This document shows, piece by piece, positions 26,265 to 35,884 of a stretch of DNA of 64,000 nucleotides. The first letter of the stretch is position 1. Each line of letters begins with the position of its first letter. A program made the position numbers and the translations under genes. Source of the DNA: Mucilaginibacter arboris (GTDB lineage: Bacteria; Bacteroidota; Bacteroidia; Sphingobacteriales; Sphingobacteriaceae); contig NZ_WPIK01000001.1 of assembly GCF_009754915.1 (NCBI RefSeq), positions 248,001 to 312,000 on the forward strand, in the 5' to 3' direction. The notes beneath the pieces were generated by a model. It ran no database searches and was not told the DNA's origin. It worked only from the letters and a program-made list of their open reading frames with translations.

Positions 26265-26693
26265 ATGGTGCAACCAGTAAAAGTATCAGACGGCGAATTA
26301 TACACGCTTCAGCTTCCTTCAACTATGGAGAGCATTTCCCGCTTAGAAAACCTGGTTGAAGAAATCTCAGAACGCTATCATGTTAGTGAAGATACTTTTG
26401 CTAATATGATGACTTGCTTAAACGAAGCGTTGATTAATGCAATTGTGCATGGCAACCAGTCTGATCCGAATAAAAAAGTATATATTAATGCAGAAGTTAC
26501 CGATAGTAAAAAAATTGTTTGGACGGTAGCTGATGAAGGGCCGGGCTTTGATTATAATAATATACCTGATCCGACTGCCCCGGAAAACTTAGAAAAATTA
26601 ACCGGGCGTGGTGTTTTTATTATTAAACATCTGGCAGATCAGTTTATTTTTAATGCACGCGGAAATGAAGTTGAACTGCACTTCAAAATTTAA
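26265..26693 (+). CDS. Serine-kinase-type anti-sigma factor (HATPase)
   Basis: A 142-residue single-domain GHKL ATPase of the RsbW/SpoIIAB type. The N box is CLNEALINAIVHGNQ, the G1 box VADEGPGFDY, and the G2 region LTGRGVFIIKHLAD. Such proteins bind a sigma factor or phosphorylate an anti-anti-sigma protein; no partner is encoded nearby. It sits between the DUF4175 gene and ybeY with gaps of two and five bases, a tight operon. Confidence 0.88.
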   Translation: MVQPVKVSDGELYTLQLPSTMESISRLENLVEEISERYHVSEDTFANMMTCLNEALINAIVHGNQSDPNKKVYINAEVTDSKKIVWTVADEGPGFDYNNIPDPTAPENLEKLTGRGVFIIKHLADQFIFNARGNEVELHFKI

Positions 26694-26698
26694 GCATT

Positions 26699-27136
26699 TT
26701 GGCTAAAATTAATTTTTTTGAAGAAGAGATTGATTTCAAATTAAAAAACAAAAAGAATTTACGCAACTGGATCGAACAAACTATTGTTGCAGAAAATCAT
26801 ATTTTAAAAGAAATTAACTTCATCTTTTGTTCCGATAAGTATCTGCTGAAAATCAACCAGGATTATTTACAGCATGATACTTATACAGACATTATTACTT
26901 TCGATAATTCTGAAACAAAAAAAGAAATTGCAGGCGATATTTTTATATCGGTAGAAAGAGTAGCAGAAAACGCTTCAACTTATCAAATTACAACTTTAGA
27001 TGAACTTTATCGTGTACTAATCCACGGTACCCTGCATTTATTGGGTTATAAGGATAAATCTGCTAAAGACAAAAAACTAATGACAGATAAAGAAAACTTT
27101 TATCTGGCCAGCATGGTTAATAACAACCAGAAATAA
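26699..27136 (+). CDS. ybeY: Endoribonuclease / rRNA maturation factor YbeY
   Basis: A single-strand endoribonuclease needed for 16S rRNA 3' end maturation and ribosome quality control. The 145-residue protein has DIITFDNSE and the metal motif HGTLHLLGYKDK. The usual third His ligand (HGxxHLxGxDH) is replaced, as the segment reads GYKDKSAKD. The only start in frame is TTG 26699, five bases after the anti-sigma gene. Confidence 0.9.
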   Translation: MAKINFFEEEIDFKLKNKKNLRNWIEQTIVAENHILKEINFIFCSDKYLLKINQDYLQHDTYTDIITFDNSETKKEIAGDIFISVERVAENASTYQITTLDELYRVLIHGTLHLLGYKDKSAKDKKLMTDKENFYLASMVNNNQK

Positions 27137-27168
27137 GGCTATATTTACTTAATCTTAGTTTTAAAAAA

Positions 27169-27681
27169 ATGATAAAATCACTTGCTATTATCCTTGCTTT
27201 AGTTTTTACTGCCCCTAATTCTGTTTATGAATTTAAGCTAAAAACAATAGATGGTAAAAACTTTAACCTTGCTGCATATAAAGGTAAAAAGCTGCTTATT
27301 GTTAATACGGCGTCTAAATGCGGTTTTACGCCACAATATGCAGAACTCCAAAAATTATCGGACCAGTACAAAGACAAAGTTGTGGTGATTGGTTTTCCGG
27401 CCAATAATTTTGGCGGACAAGAACCCGGAGCAAACCCTGCAATTAAAGAATTTTGCCAGAAAAATTATGGCGTTACTTTCCCTTTAAGCGAAAAAATTAG
27501 TGTTAAAGGCGATGACATCAGTCCGTTGTTTAAATACCTGACTACAACAGAAAACCCTGATTTTACGGGTGATATCCAATGGAATTTTGAGAAGTTTCTG
27601 ATTGATGAAAACGGAAAATTGATCCATCGTTATCGGTCAAGTGTAAAACCACTATCAACCGAAATTACAAGCCAACTATAA
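27169..27681 (+). CDS. Glutathione peroxidase family protein, exported
   Basis: A thiol peroxidase of the thioredoxin fold, 170 residues. A short hydrophobic N-terminus (MIKSLAIILALVFTAPNS) suggests export. The catalytic set is present: Cys in NTASKCGFTPQY, Gln in NNFGGQEPG, and Trp-Asn in IQWNFEKFL. In bacteria without glutathione such enzymes use thioredoxin. Confidence 0.92.
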   Translation: MIKSLAIILALVFTAPNSVYEFKLKTIDGKNFNLAAYKGKKLLIVNTASKCGFTPQYAELQKLSDQYKDKVVVIGFPANNFGGQEPGANPAIKEFCQKNYGVTFPLSEKISVKGDDISPLFKYLTTTENPDFTGDIQWNFEKFLIDENGKLIHRYRSSVKPLSTEITSQL

Positions 27682-27692
27682 AAAAGGTTGCT

Positions 27693-27728
27693 AAAAAGAG
27701 CTTTCTTACATCAAGGAAGCCCTTTTTT
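27693..27728. terminator. Bidirectional intrinsic terminator
   Basis: Stem AAAAAGAGCTTTCTT with AAGGAAGCCCTTTTT (two wobble or mismatch positions) between the convergent peroxidase and aat genes, with A and T runs on either side. Confidence 0.8.
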
Positions 27729-28354
27729 TATACAAGAAATTTCTGATATTTTTTTCTGCTGATCATTTCGGCACCTAAAGATTCCAGGTGTTCCGTATAC
27801 ATTTGGCAGTCAATCAACTCATACTCTTTTTGCTGGCACAATGCAATAAGTGCTGCTTTAGAAGCATTGCTAACTTTACTGAACATGCTTTCCCCGCAAA
27901 AAATTCGGTTAACTTCCACGCCATATAAGCCACCCACTAACTCCTCTTTTTCCCATACTTCTATTGAATGTGCTTTGCCAATATTGTGCAGTTTAAGATA
28001 GGCTTTTTCCATATCATTAGTAATCCAGGTACCTCTTTGGCCATCACGAACTACACGGGCACAAGCACGGATTACCGCTGCAAAATCCAGGTTAAATGTA
28101 ACTTTAAACTGTCCGGACCGCAGCACTTTACGCATACTTTTTGATATTTTTAACTTATACGGATAAAGCACAAAACGTTCATTTGGCGAATACCATAAAA
28201 TGGGTTGCTTGTTGCTGTACCAGGGGAAAATGCCTTGTGCATAAGCATTCTGTAACCGCTCTACGGATAAATCTCCGCCAATGGCCAGCAACCCGTCCGG
28301 TTCCGCCAATTCCGGATCAGGGAAAACAGGCTTTTTATCTAACTGAAAAATCAT
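27728..28354 (-). CDS. aat: Leucyl/phenylalanyl-tRNA-protein transferase
   Basis: Transfers Leu or Phe from tRNA to N-terminal Lys or Arg, marking proteins for ClpAP by the N-end rule. The 208-residue protein contains FPDPELAEPDGLLAIGGDLS, GIFPWY, PILWYSPNERFVLYP, GTWITNDMEKAYLKLH, AHSIEVWE, LVGGLYGV and FCGESMFS. All are family signatures and the length is usual. Confidence 0.96.
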   Translation of the reverse strand: MIFQLDKKPVFPDPELAEPDGLLAIGGDLSVERLQNAYAQGIFPWYSNKQPILWYSPNERFVLYPYKLKISKSMRKVLRSGQFKVTFNLDFAAVIRACARVVRDGQRGTWITNDMEKAYLKLHNIGKAHSIEVWEKEELVGGLYGVEVNRIFCGESMFSKVSNASKAALIALCQQKEYELIDCQMYTEHLESLGAEMISRKKYQKFLV

Positions 28355-28503
28355 GAATTATTCTTACAGCAACGTTAATCTTTATTTTACGAAATCTGCC
28401 TTCGTACTTAATTATTGCTTATCCATCCATACCGTATAAACACTAAAAATATTCTTACTTCTTTTAAACGGTTATTGTTTTGCCTCTAACTATCTGTTTA
28501 AAT

Positions 28504-28515
28504 AATGCTTCTTTT
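28504..28515 (+). repeat. Interspersed repeat core upstream of DUF1800 gene
   Basis: Exact core followed by ATAACCTAAAATTCAG and then GTTAT, which looks like a decayed version of the hairpin element at 1152 (ATAACC facing GTTAT). Confidence 0.75.
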
Positions 28516-28592
28516 AATAACCTAAAATTCAGTTTGTTATCTGATTAAACTTTCTGAAATTTGATAGGTCATATCTATCTAAATTTAAGCCA

Positions 28593-29972
28593 ATGAACAA
28601 TTTCAAGCAAATTAAACATTTGTATGCACGCGCCGCATTTGGTATTCGCTTTGAAGATCTGCACGACCATGAACACTGGTCGGTAAAAAAGGCTGTAAAA
28701 AAACTGTTTAAAGCATCAGAAGTTAATGAGCCGCTGCTTGCAATTGACGAAAACATTGATTTGCGTTATCGCTTAAACCAAATGGAGGAAACGCGAAAGC
28801 AAATCCAGCAAGACCGAAATCAGCAGGAAAAAAAATTAAATACGGCCTGGATTGAAAGGATGGGCACAACTGATGCCCAATTGCGCGAAAAGCTCACCTT
28901 GTTCTGGCATAACCATTTTGCCTGCAACATTGGCAATTCGTTATATGCGCAGCAGTTGAACAATGTAGAACGCAAAAACGCACTCGGCAATTTTAAAACA
29001 TTAGTGCTGGAAGTTTCTAAAACGCCTGCCATGCTGCAATTTTTAAATAATCAGCAAAACCAGAAAGGCCATCCGAATGAAAACTTTGCCCGGGAATTGA
29101 TGGAGCTTTTTACTTTAGGCAGAGGCAATTATACCGAAGATGACATTAAACAATCGGCCCGTGCTTTTACCGGCTGGGCTTTTGACCGAAATGGAGAATT
29201 TACTTTCCGGCCAAGAGTACATGATGAAGGCGAAAAAACCTTTTTTGGTAAAACCGCTAATTTTTGCGGAGAAGATATTATTGATACTATTCTTGCCCGA
29301 AAAGAATGTGCTTCTTTTATCAGCAAAAAATTGTACCGCTATCTGGTAAACGATACGATAGACGAAAACCACGTAAAACAAATGGCAGACGTTTTTTACA
29401 ATTCTAATTATGAAATTAAGCCGCTTTTAGAATATATTTTTACAGCTGACTGGTTTTATGAAGATAAAAACATAGGCAACCTTATCAAATCACCGGTAGA
29501 ATTGCTGGTTGGCCTAAACCGGCAGTTTTATATCAGCTATCAAAATCCGGATGTGTTAATACAGTTTCAGCGTGCCCTTGGCCAGTTACTTTTCAGGCCG
29601 CCAAATGTTGCCGGTTGGGCGGGCGGTAGAAATTGGATAGATAGTTCATCCTTAATGTATCGCATGAAAATCCCTTCTATTATATTAAATGCCGGTTTAA
29701 TTGAGTTTGAAGGAAAAGCAAATCCGGAAGATGAAGCATATCTGGCAGCAACACGCAAACAGCAATTAAACGTAATTAAACGCGTACAGGCACAACCAGA
29801 CTGGACTAAGTTTATGGCCGATATCCCTAAAAATACTTCAAACGATGAAATTGCCCGTTTTATGCTTGAACCGGTTGCTAATAATCTGGAGATAAAAGAA
29901 GCAAGCCAGATTAATGATATTAAAACTTTAGTGATACAATTGGTTTCCACGCCTGAATATCAGCTTTGTTAA
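28593..29972 (+). CDS. DUF1800 protein
   Basis: A 459-residue protein of the DUF1800 family: AAFGIRFEDL near the N-terminus, LTLFWHNHFACNIGN, NENFARELMELFTLG and DDIKQSARAFTGW are characteristic. No signal peptide is evident. DUF1800 genes are usually followed by a DUF1501 gene, as here 34 bases on, and the pair is thought to act together at the cell envelope; the activity is unknown. Confidence 0.92.
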   Translation: MNNFKQIKHLYARAAFGIRFEDLHDHEHWSVKKAVKKLFKASEVNEPLLAIDENIDLRYRLNQMEETRKQIQQDRNQQEKKLNTAWIERMGTTDAQLREKLTLFWHNHFACNIGNSLYAQQLNNVERKNALGNFKTLVLEVSKTPAMLQFLNNQQNQKGHPNENFARELMELFTLGRGNYTEDDIKQSARAFTGWAFDRNGEFTFRPRVHDEGEKTFFGKTANFCGEDIIDTILARKECASFISKKLYRYLVNDTIDENHVKQMADVFYNSNYEIKPLLEYIFTADWFYEDKNIGNLIKSPVELLVGLNRQFYISYQNPDVLIQFQRALGQLLFRPPNVAGWAGGRNWIDSSSLMYRMKIPSIILNAGLIEFEGKANPEDEAYLAATRKQQLNVIKRVQAQPDWTKFMADIPKNTSNDEIARFMLEPVANNLEIKEASQINDIKTLVIQLVSTPEYQLC

Positions 29973-30006
29973 ATCCTCATCCCTCAACTTCGTTAAAAAG
30001 AAAATC

Positions 30007-31203
30007 ATGAAAAGAAGAGATTTTTTAAGAAATACAGCCTTGGTTTCCGGCGCATATCTTATCCCGGCTTTCCTGAAACCTTTTGAGGCTTTGGCCATGA
30101 ATGATTTAACCGGCTTTAAAAATCTGGTTATCATTCAGCTTTCGGGCGGCAATGATGGTTTAAACACGGTTATTCCTTACGGAAACGATGTATATTACCA
30201 GAAACGGAAAACGATTGCTGTCAATCCAACTGATTTGATTAAGCTGGATGATATGCAAGGCCTCAACCCAAACCTGGCAGCATTAAAAGAGCTTTACGAT
30301 CAGGGCTGGATGAGCATTATTAATTCTGTTGGCTATCCAAACCCAGATCGTTCGCATTTCAGGTCTATGGACATCTGGCAAACTGGCAGCGAGGCAAATC
30401 AGTTTCTTTCTACCGGATGGATTGGCCGTTATTTAGATTCTAATTGCCAGACTTGTAAAAATCCTTATACAGCTATTGAGGTTGATGACACCTTATCTTT
30501 AGCCATGAAAGGGCTTACCAAAAAAGGAATTGCAGTACAAGACCCGAACAAGTTGTTTCAAACCACGCGCGAACCATTTTTTAAAGATATGGTGCACGCG
30601 CATCAGGATCATTTAAATGAAGATAATTTGGGTTATCTGTATAAAACGATGATCGAAACTTATTCTTCAGCAGATTATATCCAGAAAACAGCAAAAACAT
30701 ACCAGGTTAAAGCAGATTATCCGGCAACGGGATTAGGCAATCAACTTAAAACTGTTTCAAAATTTATCAATTCTGGTTTGCAAACGCGTGTTTATTATGT
30801 TTCTTTAAGCGGTTTTGATACGCATACCGGCCAGCAGGCACAACAAGGCCGGCAGTTAAAAATTTATGCAGATGCTGTTGCTGCTTTTATCAAAGATTTA
30901 AAGCAAACCGATAAACTGGATGATACTTTGGTAATGACTTTTTCTGAATTTGGCCGCCGTGTAGAACAAAATGCAAGCAATGGAACAGACCATGGAACAG
31001 CAAATAATGTATTGATTTACGGAGGAAAACTAAAGAAAGCGGGCATTTACAATCCTGCGCCTGATCTGGTTAATTTAAACCAGGGCGATTTGCAATATCA
31101 GGTAGATTTTCGGGATGTGTATGCTACGGTTTTAGATAAATGGCTGGATGTAAACAACAGCCAGATTTTAAACAAGCAGTTTGCAGGATTGGACTTTGTG
31201 TAG
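30007..31203 (+). CDS. DUF1501 protein with Tat signal
   Basis: A 398-residue protein with an N-terminal twin-arginine-like signal (MKRRDFLRNTALVSGAYLIP), so probably exported folded. The DUF1501 fold belongs to the alkaline phosphatase/sulfatase superfamily: LVIIQLSGGNDGLNT (metal-binding Asp), DRSHFRSMDIWQTG, SGFDTHTGQ, FSEFGRRVEQN and GTDHGTANNV are seen. It forms a unit with the upstream DUF1800 gene. Confidence 0.93.
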   Translation: MKRRDFLRNTALVSGAYLIPAFLKPFEALAMNDLTGFKNLVIIQLSGGNDGLNTVIPYGNDVYYQKRKTIAVNPTDLIKLDDMQGLNPNLAALKELYDQGWMSIINSVGYPNPDRSHFRSMDIWQTGSEANQFLSTGWIGRYLDSNCQTCKNPYTAIEVDDTLSLAMKGLTKKGIAVQDPNKLFQTTREPFFKDMVHAHQDHLNEDNLGYLYKTMIETYSSADYIQKTAKTYQVKADYPATGLGNQLKTVSKFINSGLQTRVYYVSLSGFDTHTGQQAQQGRQLKIYADAVAAFIKDLKQTDKLDDTLVMTFSEFGRRVEQNASNGTDHGTANNVLIYGGKLKKAGIYNPAPDLVNLNQGDLQYQVDFRDVYATVLDKWLDVNNSQILNKQFAGLDFV

Positions 31204-31207
31204 CTGA

Positions 31208-31219
31208 ATGCTTCTTTTA
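31208..31219 (+). repeat. Interspersed repeat core after DUF1501 gene
   Basis: Exact core four bases past the stop codon, sense orientation, followed by CCGCATAAAAAAAGG, which runs into an ordinary terminator. Confidence 0.85.
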
Positions 31220-31224
31220 CCGCA

Positions 31225-31262
31225 TAAAAAAAGGTGCTTTCAAAATCGGAAGCACCTTTTTT
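31225..31262. terminator. Intrinsic terminator
   Basis: Stem AAAGGTGCTT/AAGCACCTTT with flanking A and T runs, between the convergent DUF1501 and amidohydrolase genes. Confidence 0.9.
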
Positions 31263-31279
31263 AGTAAATGTAATTTCTG

Positions 31280-32602
31280 TTACAACTTAGTTTCTAACCC
31301 ATATTTGCCCGAAAACTTTTTGTAAAGCTGTTTATGCAGGTTATCCAGGTTAATTGTACGGCCTTGTATATATTCATCTGTTACATCCAACCCTAACATA
31401 TCCAAAGCATCACCTTTAGAAACAAATAGGTTTGCATCTTTACCAACTTCCAACGTTCCGGTTGTTTTATCAATCCCTAAAATTCTGGCATTATTTAAAG
31501 TGATCATGGATAAAGCCTGCTCTTTGGTTAAACCGTAACCAACTGCTTCGCCTGCCTCAAATGGTAAATTTCGCTGTCTCCAGAAACCAATACCTGTTAA
31601 TCCATATAAAACACCTGCTTCCTGCAGCAAATGTGGCAGTTTGTAAGGTAAGTAAACATCATCTTCATCCTTATCCGGCAAGGTTTGCGTTTCTTTAATA
31701 ATAACAGGAATGTTGTTTTGCTTTAAATCATCGGCCACTAAATAAGATTCTTTACCACCAACAATTACAGCAGAAAGATTAAATTTTTTGGCAAAACTTA
31801 CTGCTTGCTCAATCTCTTTAGCGCCATCAGCATTGATAAACAGCTTTTTAGTTCCGTTAAATAAACCTCGCATAGCTTCAAACCGAATGTTGTTTACTTT
31901 ATGATGGGTTTCGGCAGCATAACCTTGCGCTTCAGTAAATAAACTGTTAAGATTATCAATTGATTTTTGTGCAAGCTCTGCTGGCGATTCCTGTGTTTGA
32001 CCAGCTAAAGCAAAAGCAGCCCTTCGGCCTCTGCCAGTGGCACGGGCAACAGGCCAGGTTAAATGAATACCAATATCTTTTTTATAAGCTGCATCTTCCC
32101 AGTTCCATCCATCAAGCATCATTACAGATGACTGACCAGATATAGTACCTCCTTCCGGAGTTGGCTGAGCCAGCAAAATACCGTTTGAACGAACGGTAGG
32201 TATAACTTTGGAATCGGTATTAAAAGCAATTAACGAACGTACATGCGGATTCAGATCACCAGTTTCTGTATCATCTACTGTTCCTCGCGCACCTTCTTCA
32301 ATTTCCACCAAACCTAAAGTTGTAATCGGGCAGATAAAACCAGGATACAATTGTTTACCAGAAGCATCAACCACGGTAGCGCCGGTTATATTAGGGGCAG
32401 CACCTTCGCCTACCGCTGTAATTTTTCCTTTATTAAAAGCAATATAACCATTATTGATAACCGTACCGTTACCTACATGGATAGTAGCACCGGTGATAAC
32501 GATGGGCCCTGATTGTGGTTTGGCAGGCACGATATTAGCCTGGCCAAAAGTGAGGACTGTACTAAAAAGCAATCCTCCAAAACTTAATAATATTTTTTTC
32601 AT
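31280..32602 (-). CDS. Exported amidohydrolase-family protein lacking HxH
   Basis: A 440-residue protein with signal peptide MKKILLSFGGLLFSTVLTFG and an amidohydrolase layout (ITGATIHVGNGTVI, a metal-site region, and GTLEVGKDANLFV at the end). At the usual metal-binding HxH position it reads YPGFICPITTLGLVEIEEG, so the two His ligands are absent. It lies 21 bases downstream of a larger relative and is probably co-transcribed. It may be a non-catalytic partner. The start ATG sits inside a copy of the interspersed repeat. Confidence 0.85.
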   Translation of the reverse strand: MKKILLSFGGLLFSTVLTFGQANIVPAKPQSGPIVITGATIHVGNGTVINNGYIAFNKGKITAVGEGAAPNITGATVVDASGKQLYPGFICPITTLGLVEIEEGARGTVDDTETGDLNPHVRSLIAFNTDSKVIPTVRSNGILLAQPTPEGGTISGQSSVMMLDGWNWEDAAYKKDIGIHLTWPVARATGRGRRAAFALAGQTQESPAELAQKSIDNLNSLFTEAQGYAAETHHKVNNIRFEAMRGLFNGTKKLFINADGAKEIEQAVSFAKKFNLSAVIVGGKESYLVADDLKQNNIPVIIKETQTLPDKDEDDVYLPYKLPHLLQEAGVLYGLTGIGFWRQRNLPFEAGEAVGYGLTKEQALSMITLNNARILGIDKTTGTLEVGKDANLFVSKGDALDMLGLDVTDEYIQGRTINLDNLHKQLYKKFSGKYGLETKL

Positions 32603-32604
32603 GG

Positions 32605-32616
32605 TAAAAGAAGCAT
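32605..32616 (-). repeat. Interspersed repeat core abutting a start codon
   Basis: On the minus strand the exact core is followed by CC and the ATG at 32602. The whole 25-base stretch matches that at 4583. Confidence 0.85.
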
Positions 32617-32623
32617 TTAGGAA

Positions 32624-35600
32624 TTACTTTTTATTTTGATTATTCTGGGCTGATTGCTGCTTAACATCCGTTGCCGTTTTTAGCCAACCATTGTATTCAT
32701 CCGCTACTACGTAAGCACTTTCGTCAATATCGTCACAGGTGTATAGTTGCCGGCGGCGCGGAGGGCCTACTCTTTGTGTTGAAGCACCGGCATTTTTAGC
32801 CTGAAGCATTTTTTGAATAATTCGGCCTTCATCCGCTTTCATTGCTTTTTGGCGATCAGCGTCTTTTGAATAATCCCAGTAAGGTACACCATCAATATAA
32901 GTTTTTTCGGCTACCGCATAAATAGAAAGCGGATCAGCAGACCAAACAACTAAATCAGCATCTTTTCCTGGCCTGATGCTACCTACACGGCCATCAATAT
33001 GAAGCATCTTAGCCGGATTAAGGGTAACCAGCTTTAAAGCTTCTTCTTCGCTCATTTTACCGTACGTTACTGATTTGCCTGCTTCCTGGTTTAAACGGCG
33101 GGCCATTTCTGCATCATCAGAGTTAATAGCAACGGTTAGGCCTTCTGAATGCATAATATTTGCATTATAAGGAATAGCGTCCTGCACTTCCATTTTATAA
33201 GCCCACCAATCAGAAAAAGTTGAAGCTGCAATATTACGCGCTTTCATTTTGTCGGCCACTTTATAACCTTCTAAAATGTGCGTAAAAGTGTTGATTTTGA
33301 AATGCATTGAATCTGCAACATGCATCAGCATATTAATTTCTGATTGTACATAAGAGTGGCAGGTAATATGACGGGTATCATCTAAAATTTCTACCAGTGC
33401 ATCTAATTCTAAATCCCGCCTAACATTGTTTCCTTTTACTGCACGCGCTGCTTTATATTCTTTTGCGCGGGTAAAAGCATCTATATAAACCTGCTCAACA
33501 CCCATGCGCGTTTGCGGGAAACGTGTGTTAGCATCGCCAAACTGCTGCGGACGGTTACTTTGTTTTACGTTTTCGCCCAAGGCAAATTTGATAAATTGTG
33601 GTGCATTTTCAAATTTCAATTGTTCTGGAGTTACGCCCCAGCGATGTTTAATGATATAATTTTGGCCTCCAATAGGATTAGCCGAACCATGAAGGATTTG
33701 TGACGTAGTAACCCCACCAGCTAACTGACGATACAATTGAATATCGGTTGCATCCAGAACATCACCAATGCGAACTTCTGAAGTAACCGCCTGAGTAGCT
33801 TCATTTATACTGCCGATAGCTGCAATATGAGAGTGTTCATCAATAATTCCTGGTGAAATGTGTTTTCCTGTTGCATCAATTACTTTTGCATTTCCGGCTG
33901 AAAGGTTTTTACCTACTGCTTTTATCTTGCCATTTTCAATAAGTACATCAGCATTTTTTAAGATGCCATCTTTTTCGTTGGTCCAAACAGTTGCGTTTTT
34001 GAACAATACATTTTCGGTTTTCGGCACTTCTGTAAATCCAAAAGCCGCAAACGGATAAACAACTGGCCCGACAGGAGAAGCAGGGCGGGATGCATTAGGC
34101 GTATTACCGCCACGGGCAAACGGATTACCGTTAGCAGGTGCAGCACCACTTCGGGTAGCTGTCCACCTAAAAGAAGTTCCATCTGGTGTTATGCCTGTAC
34201 CGTTTAAAGTTATTGGCGATGTGGATGCAATATAACCGCTAAGGCGGACAACGCCGGCAGGCTGATTGCGGGAATTATAATAAACGCTTACTAAATCGCC
34301 AGTGCGTGTAATGGTTCCGGTTGTACGTAAACTATCAGCACCAGAAGTTGTAATATTAACAGTATAAGTGCTGGGAGTACCGCTTATACTTAAATTAATG
34401 TTTGATAAAACATTACTGTTAAAAGTATAAGTTCCGCGCAGGTCTGTTACGTCCATTTTGTTTACCACAAACTGGCGGCCTTCTATCCAATTCTCATAAA
34501 TAATATTTTCGGGCTTAAAAAGGCCATCAGAGGTAATGATAAAATTTGCCATTTTGCCTTTTGCAAGCGTACCTATCTTATCAGCAACGCCGAGCATTTC
34601 TGCAGGGGTTTGTGTTAGTGCTTTTAAGGCTTGCTTTTCTGTAAGGCCATAATTGATGGCAGTTCTTAGATTAGTCCAAAAATCACGAGAATTAGTCAAA
34701 CCATTAGACGTTATGGCAAAACGGATTCCTGCTTTTTCCAAAGCGCCAGGGTTAGTCGGAGCCAGTTCCCAGCCTTTTAACTGTTCGTAACTGATATTGC
34801 GGGCATCTAAAGGATCCTCAACATCATAAGGGGCCGGGAAAGTAAGCGGAATGATAAAACTACGACCGGTAGCTTTTACAGCCGCAATGTTTTGGTATTC
34901 ATCACCATCACTTTTTAAAATGTATTGTTTACCAAATTCTCTGGCAATTTTATCAGCCCGATAAATGCTTTGTAAATCAGTTACTTCAAAAAGCTGGGGC
35001 AGGGTTTGTGTGCGGTTAAATTCAGCAAGTGAAATATTGTACTCTTCCTTTTGGTTTTTATACCATTGTGCATCTAAATAAGTTTGACGGAGCAATGCAA
35101 TAACACCCATTAAAGATGAAGGATAGTTAGTAGCTGCTGTGCCTTTGCTAAAAGAATAATTAGCAGCGGCTTGGTCGTTCAGCATTACTTCATTATCACG
35201 TTCGTTTCCTAAACTTACTACAGCCGAAGTTCCTCGCACAATGCCATCCTGCACTAAAGTTTGCACTGCACCAAAGCCATTTCGTTTATATTCTTCTGCA
35301 CGGGTAGCATTTACATGAAATAATGTTTTGGCATTTACATCTGCACGGATAGCTTCATTCCAACCGAAAGCACCAGGTTTTGTAGATACCGGTACAGAAG
35401 CACGTGCAGCACCAAAACCAGCAGCACCAAAAGCCTGTCGTGGTGCTTCAGGTAAACCATAAGTAGAAAAGGCATCTACCAAACCCGGATAAATGTATTT
35501 TCCTTTTAGGTCAACAGTAATATATCCTTTAGGTACACTAATTCCCTGGCCTACCGCTTCAATCAGTCGGTCTTTAACCAATAAAGTACCATTGGCAATG

Positions 35601-35749
35601 GTTTGATCTGGGTTAACAACAATAGTTGCGTTAGTAAAAGCATATTGCCCCGGCCTAATATCCCATGCGCCGTTAACAGGAAAGGTTTCCTGGGCACTGG
35701 AATGGTTAAAAATGGCTAAAGCAAAACAAAAAAGTAAGATTTTTTTCAT
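32624..35749 (-). CDS. Exported tandem amidohydrolase
   Basis: A 1041-residue protein with a signal peptide (MKKILLFCFALAIFNHSSAQ). It has two amidohydrolase units: an N-terminal one (about 30-430) where the metal site reads YPGLVDAFSTYGL and lacks HxH, and a C-terminal one (about 580-1000) with intact SPGIIDEHSHIAA, HITCHSYVQ, THILEGYKVADK and AINSDDAEMARRL. A beta-rich insert of about 130 residues lies between them. The active half resembles imidazolonepropionase-like enzymes. The substrate is unknown; export suggests nutrient or peptide scavenging. Confidence 0.88.
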   Translation of the reverse strand: MKKILLFCFALAIFNHSSAQETFPVNGAWDIRPGQYAFTNATIVVNPDQTIANGTLLVKDRLIEAVGQGISVPKGYITVDLKGKYIYPGLVDAFSTYGLPEAPRQAFGAAGFGAARASVPVSTKPGAFGWNEAIRADVNAKTLFHVNATRAEEYKRNGFGAVQTLVQDGIVRGTSAVVSLGNERDNEVMLNDQAAANYSFSKGTAATNYPSSLMGVIALLRQTYLDAQWYKNQKEEYNISLAEFNRTQTLPQLFEVTDLQSIYRADKIAREFGKQYILKSDGDEYQNIAAVKATGRSFIIPLTFPAPYDVEDPLDARNISYEQLKGWELAPTNPGALEKAGIRFAITSNGLTNSRDFWTNLRTAINYGLTEKQALKALTQTPAEMLGVADKIGTLAKGKMANFIITSDGLFKPENIIYENWIEGRQFVVNKMDVTDLRGTYTFNSNVLSNINLSISGTPSTYTVNITTSGADSLRTTGTITRTGDLVSVYYNSRNQPAGVVRLSGYIASTSPITLNGTGITPDGTSFRWTATRSGAAPANGNPFARGGNTPNASRPASPVGPVVYPFAAFGFTEVPKTENVLFKNATVWTNEKDGILKNADVLIENGKIKAVGKNLSAGNAKVIDATGKHISPGIIDEHSHIAAIGSINEATQAVTSEVRIGDVLDATDIQLYRQLAGGVTTSQILHGSANPIGGQNYIIKHRWGVTPEQLKFENAPQFIKFALGENVKQSNRPQQFGDANTRFPQTRMGVEQVYIDAFTRAKEYKAARAVKGNNVRRDLELDALVEILDDTRHITCHSYVQSEINMLMHVADSMHFKINTFTHILEGYKVADKMKARNIAASTFSDWWAYKMEVQDAIPYNANIMHSEGLTVAINSDDAEMARRLNQEAGKSVTYGKMSEEEALKLVTLNPAKMLHIDGRVGSIRPGKDADLVVWSADPLSIYAVAEKTYIDGVPYWDYSKDADRQKAMKADEGRIIQKMLQAKNAGASTQRVGPPRRRQLYTCDDIDESAYVVADEYNGWLKTATDVKQQSAQNNQNKK

Positions 35750-35884
35750 TCTGTTGATGGTTTTTCAATAAATGTATTAATTCCATCCAAAAAAAATTAA
35801 TTTATGCTTATGATTAGTGTAATTGTTACAAAAAGAGCCAAATTACTGCCCTATTAAATAAGCTGTATATTCGCAAAAAACTTA

